DNA of 54,805 bases, taken from positions 1 through 54,805 of the forward strand of contig SXUI01000037.1 of the NCBI GenBank assembly GCA_005790605.1. Reading direction: 5' to 3'. Source of the stretch: Planctomycetia bacterium (GTDB lineage Bacteria > Planctomycetota > Phycisphaerae > Phycisphaerales > SM1A02). This document shows, in pieces, positions 18,540 to 28,904 of the stretch. Within the stretch, counting starts at the first letter, position 1, and each line of letters begins with the position of its first letter. The position numbers were made by a program, and so were the translations under genes. The notes beneath the pieces are model-generated. The model saw only the letters and a program-made list of their open reading frames with translations. It was not told the DNA's origin and made no database searches.

Positions 18540-20485
18540 CATCGATGGAGCCACAGACTCGGGCGCGTTCGATCGCGTACTGGTCGCGCATTGCGACTGT
18601 TTCGATTGCGAGTGCGCTGATCTTGACGGTCGCGCGTGTGCAGTGGTTGAAGTCAAATCCATCGGATGCACTTGAGGCGTCGATGGTGCGCAAGAACGGT
18701 ACGAGCATTCATGAACGCACCTTGGCTGAGCCCTTCCCGCGCGGCACGATCTACGACCGCCGCGGTCAGGTCGTGGCAATGGACACGACCGGTTGGTTTG
18801 TGTATTGCGATCCAAAGGTCGTCTACCGCGACGCACAAGACGCGCTTGATGCTTGGGAACGAGCAAGCGAGACCAAGCGTGCGGCGATGCAAGCGAAGGG
18901 CATTGAGCCACCATCGTTAGATCCATTTGGAGATCTTGCGGCACGCGTCGCGACGGCAGTCGGTGAAAACCAGGCAGAGATTCTCGCGGAGATCACGCAG
19001 CGCACGACGCCCGAGCTGCATGTGCTGCAGAAGGATCTTTCGCCGGAGTTGTGGGCGAAGTTTCCTCGCTACATCGTGCTCGCCGCGGCGTTGAACGATG
19101 CGCAAGTGGACGCGCTTCGCACCGCAAAGGTTCCGGGCGCGGTGCTGTCGCCGCGTCCCGTTCGTGCGTATCCATACGGTGGTCTCGCAGCACCGATCAT
19201 CGGCAAGGTGGGCGCGGATCACAAAGGTCTCTCAGGCTATGAGTTTCGAGCGGAGCAAGCGCTCTCGCCCACCGATGGTCGCGTGACCTATCTGTGCGAC
19301 AATCGCGGTCAAGTCATTTCAATTCCGGAGCACGGATTGCAAGTTGGCGCGGAGGGCGATGATGTGGTGCTCTCCCTCGACATGGTGATCCAAGAGATTG
19401 CGGAGCGAGAACTCAAAGCGACGGTGGAAAGCGCGAACGCTTCGGGCGGTCGGTGCCTCGTCGTTGACACAGAAACCGGCGAAGTCCTCGCTGCGTGCGA
19501 CACGCTTCGGAACAACACCGGGCGCACGCCGATCACGAGTGATCCAGGCGCCAAGATTGATGCGTCGCTCGCGCGCATGCGTTGGGTGACCGATCCATTT
19601 GAACCAGGTTCGATCTTCAAGCCATTCGTCTGGGCGTGGGCAGTGCAGGGCGGATTCGCGCGACCGAACGAGACGATTCGATTACCTGATGGCCCATTGA
19701 CGCTCACCGATGGTCGTGCGAAGCGCACGATTCACGAGGCGCATCGCACGAGCTACGGCACGAAGACTTGGGAGAATGTCCTCGTCAAGAGCGTGAACGC
19801 TGGCATGGCCACCGTTGCGCTGCGCATGCCGATGCAGGACATGAAGGACATGCTCAGTGGGTTTGGGTTTGGGAAAAAGACGGACATCGGGATTCCCGGT
19901 GAGACCGCAGGCCAACTTCCACCTCGCGATGAGTGGACGAATCGCACGCGCGCGCAGACCTCCGTTGCGTTTGGTCAAGGCGTGAGTGTTTCAGCGCTGC
20001 AACTCGTGCACGCGTTCAGCGCGTTCTGCCGCGACGGAACGATGGTTCCCTTGCGCATGCTCGTCGGTGCTCGATCAAGCGCGGCTCCGGTTCCGGTGCT
20101 CACGGAGCCAGTGGTCATGGTGACGCGCGAAGCGATGGAGAAAGTCATCACCGAGGGCACAGGAAAGCGGCTCAAGCCGATCCTCCACTACCGCGGATTT
20201 GGAAAGTCCGGAACCGCGCAGCTCGCCACTCCGAAGGGTGGTTACTACGCCGATCGATACATGTCGAGTTTTCTCCTCGGCGCGCCCTACGATCAACCGA
20301 AGCTTGCAATCTTGGTCACGATTGAGGACCCCGATAAAAAGAAGCTCGGCGACGGAGTAGGTGGTGGCGCACTCGCGGGCCCATGCGCCGCGAAGATCAT
20401 GAACGGCGCACTCGAGTACATCGGTGTGCCGCACGGCGTCGATCTTCCATACGAACCAAAGACGCGGATTGCCGGCGTCCCTTGA
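18536..20485 (+). CDS. ftsI: Peptidoglycan D,D-transpeptidase (FtsI/PBP3 class B PBP)
   Basis: This is a class B penicillin-binding protein of 649 residues. It has an N-terminal helix at about 15-38, a PBP dimer domain ('RGTIYDRRGQVVAMD') and a C-terminal transpeptidase domain. The active-site motifs are visible: SxxK as SIFK in 'EPGSIFKPF' near residue 358, SxN as SVN in 'KSVNAGM' near 418 and KSGT in 'FGKSGTAQL' near 557. It crosslinks septal peptidoglycan. The ATG overlaps the stop of the ftsL-like gene. Its own TGA (20483-20485) lies inside the terminal TTGAGCGCTC of repeat element A. murE, murF and mraY, which normally follow, are absent here; minus-strand sucB is next. Confidence 0.93.
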   Translation: MTSMEPQTRARSIAYWSRIATVSIASALILTVARVQWLKSNPSDALEASMVRKNGTSIHERTLAEPFPRGTIYDRRGQVVAMDTTGWFVYCDPKVVYRDAQDALDAWERASETKRAAMQAKGIEPPSLDPFGDLAARVATAVGENQAEILAEITQRTTPELHVLQKDLSPELWAKFPRYIVLAAALNDAQVDALRTAKVPGAVLSPRPVRAYPYGGLAAPIIGKVGADHKGLSGYEFRAEQALSPTDGRVTYLCDNRGQVISIPEHGLQVGAEGDDVVLSLDMVIQEIAERELKATVESANASGGRCLVVDTETGEVLAACDTLRNNTGRTPITSDPGAKIDASLARMRWVTDPFEPGSIFKPFVWAWAVQGGFARPNETIRLPDGPLTLTDGRAKRTIHEAHRTSYGTKTWENVLVKSVNAGMATVALRMPMQDMKDMLSGFGFGKKTDIGIPGETAGQLPPRDEWTNRTRAQTSVAFGQGVSVSALQLVHAFSAFCRDGTMVPLRMLVGARSSAAPVPVLTEPVVMVTREAMEKVITEGTGKRLKPILHYRGFGKSGTAQLATPKGGYYADRYMSSFLLGAPYDQPKLAILVTIEDPDKKKLGDGVGGGALAGPCAAKIMNGALEYIGVPHGVDLPYEPKTRIAGVP

Positions 20486-20739
20486 GCGCTCCCGTCAGGT
20501 TTCTTGCCGCGTCAAGGAACGCGGCAAAAACACTGCACTCGCTTTGGACCCCGACCGCGCGAATGAATCGCGACGGTCGGAGGGCGAGCTCAGTCCGTCC
20601 TACGACGCCGGAATTGCGCCGAGGGCGATTCACTCGCCCCAGCGCAGTCGAAAGCGAGCGAGGCGATACGCGTACAACATGTGCGCCGAACTAGATCCAA
20701 CGCATCGCAAGTCGCGAGCGCTCAAACGACAGCGCTCAA
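20475..20739 (+). repeat. Structured intergenic element, copy A
   Basis: The core from TTGAGCGCTC (20482) to GAGCGCTCAA (20725) is 244 bp. It is flanked by GCGTCCC on the left and by ACGAC plus AGCGCTCAA on the right. Internal stems are P2 (TTGCCGCGT/ACGCGGCAA), P3 (CTCGCTTTGGAC with GTCGAAAGCGAG), P4 (CCGACCGCGCGA with TCGCGACGGTCGG, loop ATGAA) and P5 (GGGCGA/TCGCCC with loop TTCAC, outer GCGC/GCGC). P6 is GCGATACG/CGCATCGC with one mismatch. It fills the convergent space between ftsI and sucB, and its left end provides the ftsI stop codon. Confidence 0.88.
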
Positions 20740-21963
20740 CTAGACGCCCAGCAGCATGCGCTCAGGGTGTTCGATGCAATCCTTGATGTGCTTCAAGAAG
20801 CCGACGCTCTCCGCTCCATCAATGATGCGGTGGTCGTAGCTGAGGGCGATGTACATCATCGGGCGCAGCGCGATTTGGCCGGGATTGTCTGGATCTTCGA
20901 CGGCCCGCTTCTTGATGCCATGCATGCCGAGAATCGCCGATTGCGGCGGATTGAGAATCGGCGTCGCCATGAGTGAGCCGTAGACGCCACCGTTGCTGAC
21001 GGTAAAGGTGCCGCCCGTCATCTCATCAACCGTGAGCTTGCCATCGCGGGCGCGCAGCGCGAACTCGCGGATGGCGTGCTCGATCTGCGCAAAGGTCATG
21101 GATTCGGCATTGCGGAGTACAGGCACGACGAGACCGCGGTCGGTGCCAACGGCGACGGCCACATCGTAGAAATCGTGATACTCGAACTCGTCGCCAATGA
21201 TGTACGCGTTTACGCGCGGGTACTTCGTAAGCGCGCTCACCGCGGCTTTCACGAAGAAGCTCATGAAACCGAGGGAAACTCCATGCTGCTTCTCGAATGC
21301 TTCCTTATTGCCCGTTCGCAATCGAAGCACTTCCGTCATATCAATCTCGTTGAAGGTCGTGAGCGTTGCCGTGGACTGCTGGCTCATGAGCAGCCGCTCA
21401 GCGATCTTCACGCGGATCTTCGGCATCTTTTCGCGACGCGATGCGCGCGAGTGACCCCCCGATGATGGCGCGCAGCTCGGTGCTGCCGCAGTGGGCCGCG
21501 CCACCGGCTTCGACTCGGTGGTCGTTGCAGCCGCGAGAACATCTTGCTTCATCACACGCCCAGCGGTTCCAGATCCTTGCACGCTTGCGAGGTCGACGCC
21601 TTTCTCCGCAGCAATCTTCTTGGCGACGCCGCTCGCGCGTGGACTCTCACTTGACGCAGCTGCCGCAACAGGCGTTGGTGATGGCGCTGCGACGCCGGCG
21701 CCTGCCGGTTTCGCTGCATTCGTGTCAACCGCAGCAACGGCCGCGCCGACTTTCACGCCTTCGCCGGCCATCTGCAGAATCTTCAACGCACCGGATGCGG
21801 GTGCGCGGAGCTCTAGCGTCGCTTTGTCGCTCTCAATCTCCGCAAGCAGGTCGTCCTTCTCGATCCAGGCGCCATCTGATTTCTTCCACGCACCGAGCGT
21901 GACTTCCGTGATGGACTCCCCTGGACTTGGAATGGTGATGTCAACAGTCATGTGTGTACTCAT
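20740..21963 (-). CDS. sucB: 2-oxoglutarate dehydrogenase E2 (dihydrolipoyl succinyltransferase)
   Basis: E2 transfers succinyl groups from lipoamide to CoA in the TCA cycle. The 407-residue protein has an N-terminal lipoyl domain (about 5-80) with the lipoylated lysine in '[11 protein letters not shown]', an Ala/Pro linker, a peripheral-subunit-binding domain ('[17 protein letters not shown]', '[11 protein letters not shown]') and a catalytic domain from about 180 that ends with the active-site '[15 protein letters not shown]'. '[13 protein letters not shown]' favours the succinyl- over the acetyltransferase. It follows sucA with a 20-bp gap on the same strand. The start at 21963 has an in-frame ATG four codons later. 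No dihydrolipoamide dehydrogenase (E3) gene is adjacent. Confidence 0.94.
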   Translation of the reverse strand: MSTHMTVDITIPSPGESITEVTLGAWKKSDGAWIEKDDLLAEIESDKATLELRAPASGALKILQMAGEGVKVGAAVAAVDTNAAKPAGAGVAAPSPTPVAAAASSESPRASGVAKKIAAEKGVDLASVQGSGTAGRVMKQDVLAAATTTESKPVARPTAAAPSCAPSSGGHSRASRREKMPKIRVKIAERLLMSQQSTATLTTFNEIDMTEVLRLRTGNKEAFEKQHGVSLGFMSFFVKAAVSALTKYPRVNAYIIGDEFEYHDFYDVAVAVGTDRGLVVPVLRNAESMTFAQIEHAIREFALRARDGKLTVDEMTGGTFTVSNGGVYGSLMATPILNPPQSAILGMHGIKKRAVEDPDNPGQIALRPMMYIALSYDHRIIDGAESVGFLKHIKDCIEHPERMLLGV

Positions 21964-21983
21964 GAAAAAGCGTTGCGTGGGAA

Positions 21984-24824
21984 TCAGTGACCAGAAGCCT
22001 TGCCAGTGCCCGAAGATGAACTCGATGCGCCTTGCTTGATCGCACCAACCGCCTCGACCAAGATTTTCTCTTGCTCGATCATGTGCATGCGATGCGAGCC
22101 GCCCGATGGTGTGGGCGAATCGCTGCGACCGATGAACTCAAGCTTGAGCGACATGTGCTCGCGGAAAATCGTTTCGATGAATCGATACGCGCCGTTGTTG
22201 CGAGGTTCTTCCTGGACCCAAATGAATCGCTTCGCGTTGGGGTACATCGCGAGTGTCTTCTGGAGTGCGGCCTCTGGGAATGGATAGAACTGCTCGATGC
22301 GCACCAGCGCGGAGCCGGTCTGGCCGCTCTTTTCGCGTTGAAGCGCGAGTTGATGCCACATGTTTCCTGAGCAAAGCATCACGCGCTGCACGCTCGACGC
22401 ATCGGTGATGGTCGGGTCGTGGAGCACGGTATGGAAGCGCCCCTTCGTGAACGCGTCGACGCGACTCTCTGCGCTCTTCGCACGGAGCATCGACTTCGGC
22501 GTGAGCACGATGAGTGGCTTTCGGAACGGTTGCTTCACTTGGCGACGAACGAGGTGGAACATCTGCGCAGCCGTGGAGGGCTGGCAAACAATCATGTTGT
22601 CGTCCGCGCACATTTGCAGGAAGCGCTCGACGCGACAAGAACTGTGTTCCGGCCCAAGTCCTTCGTAGCCGTGGGGGAGGAACAGCACGAGTCCGCTCGA
22701 TCGATACCACTTCTTCTCGGCGCTCGCGATGAACTGATCGATGATGACTTGCGCGCCGTTGACGAAGTCGACGAATTGCGCTTCCCAAATGACGAGCATC
22801 TTCGGATCACCAAGCGAGTACCCGTACTCGAATCCGAGAACGGCTTGCTCAATGAGAGGGGAGTTGTGCACGCAGAATCGCGCCTGACCCTCAGCGAGTT
22901 CGTTGAGCGTGAGATGATCAGCGCCCGTCTCTTGGCAGTGCACTACCGCATGACGATGGCTGAAGGTTCCGCGCTGCACATCCTCGCCACTGAGACGAAT
23001 CGGGTGACCTTCCGTCAGCAGCGTCGCGTACGCGAGCAATTCGGCGGTCGGCCAGTCAATGCTTCCACTTGAGACGGCATTGGCGCGAGTCTCTAAGAGA
23101 CGCGAGACGACCTTATGCAACTTCGCATCGGTTGGGGAAGCGCCAATCTTCGTGGCGAGCTGCGCGAGTTGCTCTTCGCTGACTGCGGTGTCGATCGGAT
23201 CGTGCGAATACGCGCGTGTGAGCCCGGTCCACAGCGACTGATACGGATCGATGATCGGAATGATGGTCTCTTGCTTCGCGCGCGACTGCGCTTCGTCAAG
23301 CCGACGAATGTAGTCCGTCTGAAAGGACTCGAGTTCACTCGCTGGTGCGACGCCTTGTGCGACGAGAGCCTCACGGAACTTCGTCGAGATGCTCTTCTGC
23401 TTCTTCACGCGCGAGTAGAGCACTGGCTGTGTGAAGGTTGGCTCATCCGCTTCGTTGTGGCCGTACTTTCGGTAGCACCACAAATCGATGATCGCATCAG
23501 TGCCGAATGTTTGGCGCCACTCGATCGCAAGCCGCGCGACCCACGCGCATGCGTCGGGGTCATCGCCATTGACATGGAACACCGGAACACTGAAGCCCTT
23601 TGCGATATCGGTGCAGTAACGGCCGCTAAAACTGTCTTGTTGTTGCGTCGTGAATCCAACTTGATTGTTCACGACGATATGAATGGCGCCACCGACGGTG
23701 TAACCATCAAGGCGCATCATGTTCAAGCACTCGGGGATGACGCCTTGCCCAGCAAACGCAGCGTCCCCGTGCATCACGAGCGGGACAACCTTCTTGCGCT
23801 CTGTGTCGTTGTGGAGTCGCTGCTTTCCTCGCGCGCGCCCAAGCACGATCGCGGAAACGAATGCGAGGTGAGAGGGATTTGGCGAGAGGGTGAGACGAAC
23901 GCGCTGACCCGACTGCGTCGCGCGGTCGGTGGAGTATCCAGAGTGGTACTTCACATCGCCGGCGCAGTTGATAAAGCCCTCTTCCCAGCTCTCATCGAAC
24001 TCTGTGAAGAGTCGCTCAGGCGCCTTGTCCATCACATTGATGAGCACATTGAGTCGGCCGCGATGCGACATGCCAAATGCAAACTCGGTAATGCCAAGCG
24101 CAGGCGCTGCTTCGATGATGGTGTCGAGCATCGGGAGCAGACTCTCGCCGCCCTCGATACCGAATCGCTTCTTTCCTACATAACGCGTTGCGAGGAACTC
24201 CTCGAACGCCGTTGCTTCAATCAACTTCTTCGCTACGCGTGTGCGTTGCTGCGCAGGAAGATTCGGCTTGTTGCGGCATGATTCCATGCGTCGCTCAAGC
24301 CACGCGGACTGCGTGGGATCCTCGATGTGCATGTACTCCACGCCGATGGAGCCGCAGTAGGTCTCCTCAAGGAACGCGATGACTTCGCCGACGGTCGACG
24401 GGCTTGGAAGCGGGAGGGAATCAACAGTGACGGGCGTCGCGAGGTCGGAATCTTCGATCCCAAGCGATTGCAGCGTGAGTTGGACGGGAAAGGGTCGAGT
24501 GGTGCCGAGCGGATCGAGATTGGCTGCGAGATGCCCCCAACTTCGGTATTGAGAAATCAGCCGATCGACTTTCCGCTCAAGCGGAGTCGCATGCGACGCG
24601 ACCGCCGGGGTCGATGAGGTCGCTGGCATCGTCGAGGTCGTCAGTGGGGCGCTGCCGTCCACTGGTGCAGGCTGTGCAAGTCCAAGTTCAAAGCCGCGGA
24701 AGAAGTCGCGCCATTCAGCAGCCACCGAGTCGGGATTTGCTTGCCACTGGGCGAAGAGGGTTTCCAGATATTCGCCCTGCCAACCATTGACGGAGGGGCG
24801 GGTATGTGGGGACGGGGTAGCCAT
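21984..24824 (-). CDS. sucA: 2-oxoglutarate dehydrogenase E1
   Basis: This thiamine-diphosphate-dependent E1 decarboxylates 2-oxoglutarate and succinylates the E2 lipoyl group. The 946-residue length matches the family. Visible features are the N-terminal E2-binding motif '[16 protein letters not shown]', '[14 protein letters not shown]', '[11 protein letters not shown]', the ThDP/Mg segment '[17 protein letters not shown]', '[12 protein letters not shown]' and C-terminal '[16 protein letters not shown]' and '[14 protein letters not shown]'. The ATG at 24824 is chosen because AGGAG lies 5 nt before it; an upstream frame to 24908 adds unrelated residues. It is co-directional with priA upstream (141-bp gap) and sucB downstream. 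Confidence 0.96.
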   Translation of the reverse strand: MATPSPHTRPSVNGWQGEYLETLFAQWQANPDSVAAEWRDFFRGFELGLAQPAPVDGSAPLTTSTMPATSSTPAVASHATPLERKVDRLISQYRSWGHLAANLDPLGTTRPFPVQLTLQSLGIEDSDLATPVTVDSLPLPSPSTVGEVIAFLEETYCGSIGVEYMHIEDPTQSAWLERRMESCRNKPNLPAQQRTRVAKKLIEATAFEEFLATRYVGKKRFGIEGGESLLPMLDTIIEAAPALGITEFAFGMSHRGRLNVLINVMDKAPERLFTEFDESWEEGFINCAGDVKYHSGYSTDRATQSGQRVRLTLSPNPSHLAFVSAIVLGRARGKQRLHNDTERKKVVPLVMHGDAAFAGQGVIPECLNMMRLDGYTVGGAIHIVVNNQVGFTTQQQDSFSGRYCTDIAKGFSVPVFHVNGDDPDACAWVARLAIEWRQTFGTDAIIDLWCYRKYGHNEADEPTFTQPVLYSRVKKQKSISTKFREALVAQGVAPASELESFQTDYIRRLDEAQSRAKQETIIPIIDPYQSLWTGLTRAYSHDPIDTAVSEEQLAQLATKIGASPTDAKLHKVVSRLLETRANAVSSGSIDWPTAELLAYATLLTEGHPIRLSGEDVQRGTFSHRHAVVHCQETGADHLTLNELAEGQARFCVHNSPLIEQAVLGFEYGYSLGDPKMLVIWEAQFVDFVNGAQVIIDQFIASAEKKWYRSSGLVLFLPHGYEGLGPEHSSCRVERFLQMCADDNMIVCQPSTAAQMFHLVRRQVKQPFRKPLIVLTPKSMLRAKSAESRVDAFTKGRFHTVLHDPTITDASSVQRVMLCSGNMWHQLALQREKSGQTGSALVRIEQFYPFPEAALQKTLAMYPNAKRFIWVQEEPRNNGAYRFIETIFREHMSLKLEFIGRSDSPTPSGGSHRMHMIEQEKILVEAVGAIKQGASSSSSGTGKASGH

Positions 24825-24829
24825 GAAAT

Positions 24830-24834
24830 CTCCT
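24830..24834 (-). promoter_or_regulatory. Shine-Dalgarno site of sucA
   Basis: AGGAG on the minus strand is 5 nt before the ATG at 24824. It decides the sucA start against the 28-codon longer frame. Confidence 0.75.
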
Positions 24835-24965
24835 ACAAAAACGAGCCGCTGCAACACACGCGCGAGCGGGTGGGAAGTGTAGAGCCTCCTTCCGATTTTA
24901 GAAAACAAAATGCCGCTCTCGCGAGCAACAAATGGGGGATCCGTTCGGCTGATTTTGCTCTCGGG

Positions 24966-27302
24966 CTATGAAACAGGGTCGACATCGACCGCGAGGTGTT
25001 CGCCTAGGGGCAGAAGTCCTGCGGAACGAGCCGCCGCGAGGATTCGGGAGATCTCCGCAGCGTTGTCGTGCTGCACTTCAATCTCAAAGCGATACGCGCC
25101 CGAGACTCGCGCAACGCGTGCCGCTTGTGGGCCTCGGATCTCCGCAGGTTGCTTGGCTTGCGCGGCAATGGCGCGAAGTTCGTTGGCGAGTTGGAGCGCG
25201 CCATCCTGCGCTTTCGACTCACTTGCATCACGCATCGTCAGGCGAGCAAGCCTTCGCGCAGGAGGAAGGCCAAACTCCACGCGATCCTGGGTCTCCTGAT
25301 TCGCGAAGGATTCGAAGTCGTGAGCGGCAGCGAGTCGGATGGCGGGATTGTCGGGGAAGAAGGTCTGCACGATTGCGCGACCCGCTTCGGCGCCCCGACC
25401 ACATCGACCAGAAACTTGATTCACGAGTTGGAATGTCCGCTCGCCTGCGCGGAAATCTGGGAGCGACAATGCGGTGTCGGCGCTGACCACGCCGACGAGC
25501 TGAACATTCGGGAAATCAAGGCCTTTTGCGATCATCTGCGTCCCCATGAGGACGGAAATCTCACCGCTCGCAAAGCGGGCGAGGCAGTCATGAAAGTGCT
25601 TCGCGGTTTGCATCGTGTCGCCGTCTACGCGCACAAGACTCTTGTCCTCCTCAAGGGAAGGGAAGAGACGCAGCAACTCTTCTTCGACGCGCTGTGTTCC
25701 AAGCCCAAACACGGTGACGACCTTGCCGCATTGCGGGCAGTTTCGAGGGAGTTGTTGTTCGGCCTGGCAATGGTGACAGCGCACCCATTGCAAACTTGCG
25801 ATGCGATCTTGATGGCAGATCATTCCAGCATCGCACTCGCTGCACTGGGCCGTCCAACCGCAGCGTTGGTCCGCGCAGGCGATGTAGTTCGCGTACCCGC
25901 GCCGATTCAGCAAGAGCAACACTTGCCCGCGCGCGGCAAGTGTGTCTCGCATCGCCCGTTCGAGCGTCGGCCCGATGAGATGAACCTTGCGATCTCGGAA
26001 TTCCCTTCTTTCTGCGGCAAAATCGACGATCGACACCTTCGGGATTCGCAGTCCAGGAGCGCGTTCCGGCAGTCGATGGAGCACCGTGGTCTTGCGCTTC
26101 GTGGCGTTCCACCACGATTCGAGTGACGGCGTCGCGCTCCCGAGCACGACGGGGCATTTCGCAAGTTGCGCGCGCCGAATCGCGCAATCGCGACCGTGGT
26201 AACGGGGCGCAGAATCTTGCTTGTATCCCGTCTCGTGTTCTTCATCGACGATCACGAGTCCGAGCGATGCGTCTGGAATTGGCGCAAAAACAGCGCTTCG
26301 CGCGCCAACGATGACATCGGCCAAGCCATCGCTCGCCAGGGACCACATGAGGTTCCGTTGGCTCGCCGTGAGACCAGAGTGCAGGATCGCAACACGCGAG
26401 TCAGGGAATCGCGCGACGATCCGTCCGGCAGTTTGCGGCGTCAGCGCAATCTCGGGCACGAGTAGCATCGCCTTCTTTCCTAGGCTCAAACAGCGTTGAA
26501 TCAAGCGAATGTAGACCTCGGTCTTGCCAGACCCAGTCACGCCAAAGAGGAGGTGCTGTGAAAATGTCGCGAAAGTCTTCGCGATGTCCTCCACGATCTG
26601 TTGTTGTGCGGGGGTTGGGCGCACCTCTGCCACCGAGCCAACTGCTGACATGCTCCAGGTCGCCTCAACCGCGGTGCGTTGACTCGCACGGAGATGGCCA
26701 AGCGCGACGAGTCGCTTGAGTGTTTGTGGGCTCGAAAGGCCGGTTGCTTGAAGCAACGCGGTTTGCTCGGCGGGCAGTTCCATCCCGCGAATGACATCGA
26801 GCGCTTCTCGCTGTCGCTTCGTCAGGTTCGGAGGCGCGTCGGTATCCGTTGGAGTTGCAAGCTCGTAGAAAACTCGCGTCACGCGGCCAATCTGCTTTCG
26901 GACCGCACCGGGAAGCACGCTCGCCAGAGTCATTCCAATCGGGCAGGCGTAATAGCCACTTACCCAACGGGCGAGCGCCAAGAGTTCGCTCGGAAGCACT
27001 GCTTCAGAGTCATCTTTGGCGAGGATCGACTTGAGTTTCGACGGATCGAGGGCGGCACCGTTGAACGCAGCAAGATCCGCTTCCTTTCGGACGATCCACC
27101 CAGCGGTTGGTCGGTTGCCTCGGCCAAGCGGAACGAGCACGCGCGCGCCCTCGGGGAGATGCGCAAGCGCGGTCGGGATGGCGTAGGTCAGGCCATCTGG
27201 CGCGTGGTCCATGCCGCGCTCGATCGCCACGAGTGCAAATCCAGCACTCGGATTTGCATCCGCGGTGGCGGTCTGAAAGAGGGAGTCGGTGATCGGGGGC
27301 AT
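24966..27302 (-). CDS. priA: Primosomal replication-restart helicase PriA
   Basis: PriA recognises stalled forks and reloads the replicative helicase. The 778-residue protein has an N-terminal DNA-binding part ('YAIPTALAHLPEGARVLVPLGRGNRPTAG', cited in part), the P-loop 'GVTGSGKTEVYIRLI', the DEEH box in 'VIVDEEHETGYKQ' and 'LGSATPSLE'. The zinc-binding cysteine block follows ('CADQRCGWTAQCSECD', 'CHHCQ', 'CPQCGK'), then 'GTQMIAKGLDFPNVQLVGV'. The frame is open to 28370, but everything upstream of the ATG at 27302 is antisense to carA and does not look like PriA. The start is 88 bp from the divergent carA start. Confidence 0.95.
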   Translation of the reverse strand: MPPITDSLFQTATADANPSAGFALVAIERGMDHAPDGLTYAIPTALAHLPEGARVLVPLGRGNRPTAGWIVRKEADLAAFNGAALDPSKLKSILAKDDSEAVLPSELLALARWVSGYYACPIGMTLASVLPGAVRKQIGRVTRVFYELATPTDTDAPPNLTKRQREALDVIRGMELPAEQTALLQATGLSSPQTLKRLVALGHLRASQRTAVEATWSMSAVGSVAEVRPTPAQQQIVEDIAKTFATFSQHLLFGVTGSGKTEVYIRLIQRCLSLGKKAMLLVPEIALTPQTAGRIVARFPDSRVAILHSGLTASQRNLMWSLASDGLADVIVGARSAVFAPIPDASLGLVIVDEEHETGYKQDSAPRYHGRDCAIRRAQLAKCPVVLGSATPSLESWWNATKRKTTVLHRLPERAPGLRIPKVSIVDFAAERREFRDRKVHLIGPTLERAMRDTLAARGQVLLLLNRRGYANYIACADQRCGWTAQCSECDAGMICHQDRIASLQWVRCHHCQAEQQLPRNCPQCGKVVTVFGLGTQRVEEELLRLFPSLEEDKSLVRVDGDTMQTAKHFHDCLARFASGEISVLMGTQMIAKGLDFPNVQLVGVVSADTALSLPDFRAGERTFQLVNQVSGRCGRGAEAGRAIVQTFFPDNPAIRLAAAHDFESFANQETQDRVEFGLPPARRLARLTMRDASESKAQDGALQLANELRAIAAQAKQPAEIRGPQAARVARVSGAYRFEIEVQHDNAAEISRILAAARSAGLLPLGEHLAVDVDPVS

Positions 27303-27389
27303 GGAGTCGAGTTCGAGCGCGTTGAGGGAGTGTGCGAGAGTTCTCACGATTCGACAACGCTTAAGCAAAGACGCTCTATCATCGTCGCA

Positions 27390-28637
27390 ATGCTCACGGC
27401 GCGAACTGAGTCCGAATCCGGCACGATTCCTAAGATCCCAGCTCGTCTTGCTCTTGAAGACGGGGCGGTTTTTCACGGTTTTGCGTTCGGTGGATTGCTC
27501 TCTTGCGGCGTCAAAGGTTCGGGTGAAGTCGTGTTTAACACTTCGATGGTGGGGTATCAGGAGGCGTTGACGGACCTTTCCTACACCGGGCAGATTCTGT
27601 CCTTGACGGTGCCGCAGGTCGGAAACTACGGGATTTCTGAGGGAGATCTTGAAAGTGCCCGCCCCTGCGTCGCGGGTTTCGTCGTGCGCGAGTTGGTCGA
27701 GACCCCTTCCAACTATCGCGCGGTTGAGGGGTTGTCGAGTTGGCTCAAGCGGCACTCCATCCCAGCCATCACAGGTGTGGACACCCGAGCGCTCGTTCGG
27801 AGATTGCGCATGGGTGGCGCGATGCGTGGCATCCTGACGACCGATGCGACTGCAAGCGACAGTGCACTCGTGCATCGCGCGAAGTCGATTCCATCGATGG
27901 CAGGAGCGAATCTCGCAGCGGCGGTAAGTCCAACTTGCGCAGGCGGTTGGGACGAATCGCTCAGCGAATGGTGCCCACGCGGGATTGAGTCCGCTTCGGA
28001 GGCAACGCGATTCAAGGTTGCTGCCATCGACTGTGGTGCGAAGCGAAACATATATAGGCATCTCCGCGAGCGCGGATGTGAAGTGCGGTTCCTTCCGCAT
28101 ACCGCGACGGCGGCGGACATTCGCGCGCTTCGCCCGGATGGGCTGTTCATCTCGAATGGCCCGGGCGATCCGGCTGTGGTTGACACCGTCATTGCGACAC
28201 TTCAGGAGGTCGCCGGAGAGGTGCCAACCTTTGGAATCTGCCTCGGTCACCAACTCTTGGCCTTGGCACTCGGCGCGACGACTTGGAAACTGAAGTTTGG
28301 TCATCGTGGGGCGAACCAACCGGTGCGAAACTTGATGACCGGACGGGTCGAGATCACGAGTCAGAACCACGGGTTCTGTGTGGATGAGGCGTCACTAGTC
28401 GCCGCAGGGGGAGAGGTCACGCATCGGCACCTCAACGATGGGACCTGCGCTGGCTTTAGGCACACCGCCAAGCCCATTTTCAGCGTGCAATATCACCCTG
28501 AAGCGAGCCCCGGACCGCATGATTCGACCTACCTCTTTGATTGCTTCATCGCGATCATGCAGAGTCGAAAACCGCTTTCCCACGCGGACATGGAGCGCTC
28601 GCAAGAGGCACTTGCCGCAGTAGGCGCGCTCGTCTAG
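27390..28637 (+). CDS. carA: Carbamoyl-phosphate synthase small subunit
   Basis: This glutaminase subunit supplies ammonia to CarB for carbamoyl phosphate, used for pyrimidines and arginine. The 415-residue protein has an N-terminal CPSase domain ('ALEDGAVFHGFAFG', 'GEVVFNTSMVGYQEALTDLSY', cited in part, and 'GVDTRALVRRLR') and a class I amidotransferase domain from about 205. The catalytic Cys is in 'GICLGHQLLALALG', and His/Glu are in 'QYHPEASPGPHDS'. The ATG at 27390 is the family start; the longer open frame to 26679 is antisense to priA. carB is not in the window. Confidence 0.95.
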   Translation: MLTARTESESGTIPKIPARLALEDGAVFHGFAFGGLLSCGVKGSGEVVFNTSMVGYQEALTDLSYTGQILSLTVPQVGNYGISEGDLESARPCVAGFVVRELVETPSNYRAVEGLSSWLKRHSIPAITGVDTRALVRRLRMGGAMRGILTTDATASDSALVHRAKSIPSMAGANLAAAVSPTCAGGWDESLSEWCPRGIESASEATRFKVAAIDCGAKRNIYRHLRERGCEVRFLPHTATAADIRALRPDGLFISNGPGDPAVVDTVIATLQEVAGEVPTFGICLGHQLLALALGATTWKLKFGHRGANQPVRNLMTGRVEITSQNHGFCVDEASLVAAGGEVTHRHLNDGTCAGFRHTAKPIFSVQYHPEASPGPHDSTYLFDCFIAIMQSRKPLSHADMERSQEALAAVGALV

Positions 28638-28769
28638 CCGCTTGATCCGTGCGGTCGTGCCACACTTCATTCGCTTCGCTCCTTGCACCTTATGGAGGGT
28701 GGGGGTACCTTGCGCCACCCCCTGCTGTGCGAGGTGTTCACCCACCGCGTCAACCGAGGAGTCTGTAGG

Positions 28770-28802
28770 TGTTGGAAGGCCTAGCTTTGACCCCTTCCAA
28801 CA
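28770..28802. other. Perfect 10-bp hairpin upstream of the secretin gene
   Basis: TGTTGGAAGG (28770-28779) pairs perfectly with CCTTCCAACA (28793-28802) around a 13-nt loop. A weaker GGGTGG/CCACCC hairpin lies at about 28697-28720. No T-run follows either. They occupy the 267-bp gap between carA and the secretin gene and could act in carA termination or in the secretin mRNA leader. Nothing else was recognised in this gap. Confidence 0.5.
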
Positions 28803-28893
28803 GAGAGTTGTCCCCTGAGTACCGATTGAGTTCCACGATCCGACGACGAACTCGCACTGCTTGCAGCGCGGGTTTCGAAGAGAAAGGCTGAGT

Positions 28894-28898
28894 AGGAG
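28894..28898 (+). promoter_or_regulatory. Shine-Dalgarno site of the secretin gene
   Basis: AGGAG lies 6 nt before the ATG at 28905 and supports that start. Confidence 0.75.
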
Positions 28899-28904
28899 AA
28901 CTGC

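Noticed and set aside
20496-20527. P2 hairpin of the elements as an intrinsic terminator
   Set aside because: The stem is flanked by a T-run on one side and an A-run on the other, but no T-run follows the stem directly in the needed position in either direction.
20475-20739. Elements as integron attC sites
   Set aside because: No attC core sites (GTTRRRY/RYYYAAC pairs) or gene-cassette array with an integrase; the branched fold with P3 enclosing P4 and P5 is different.
26679-27389. N-terminal extension of the carA frame by 237 codons
   Set aside because: It is antisense to priA; the CarA homology begins at 27390.
27303-28370. N-terminal extension of the priA frame by 356 codons
   Set aside because: It is antisense to carA and lacks PriA similarity; the family start is at 27302.
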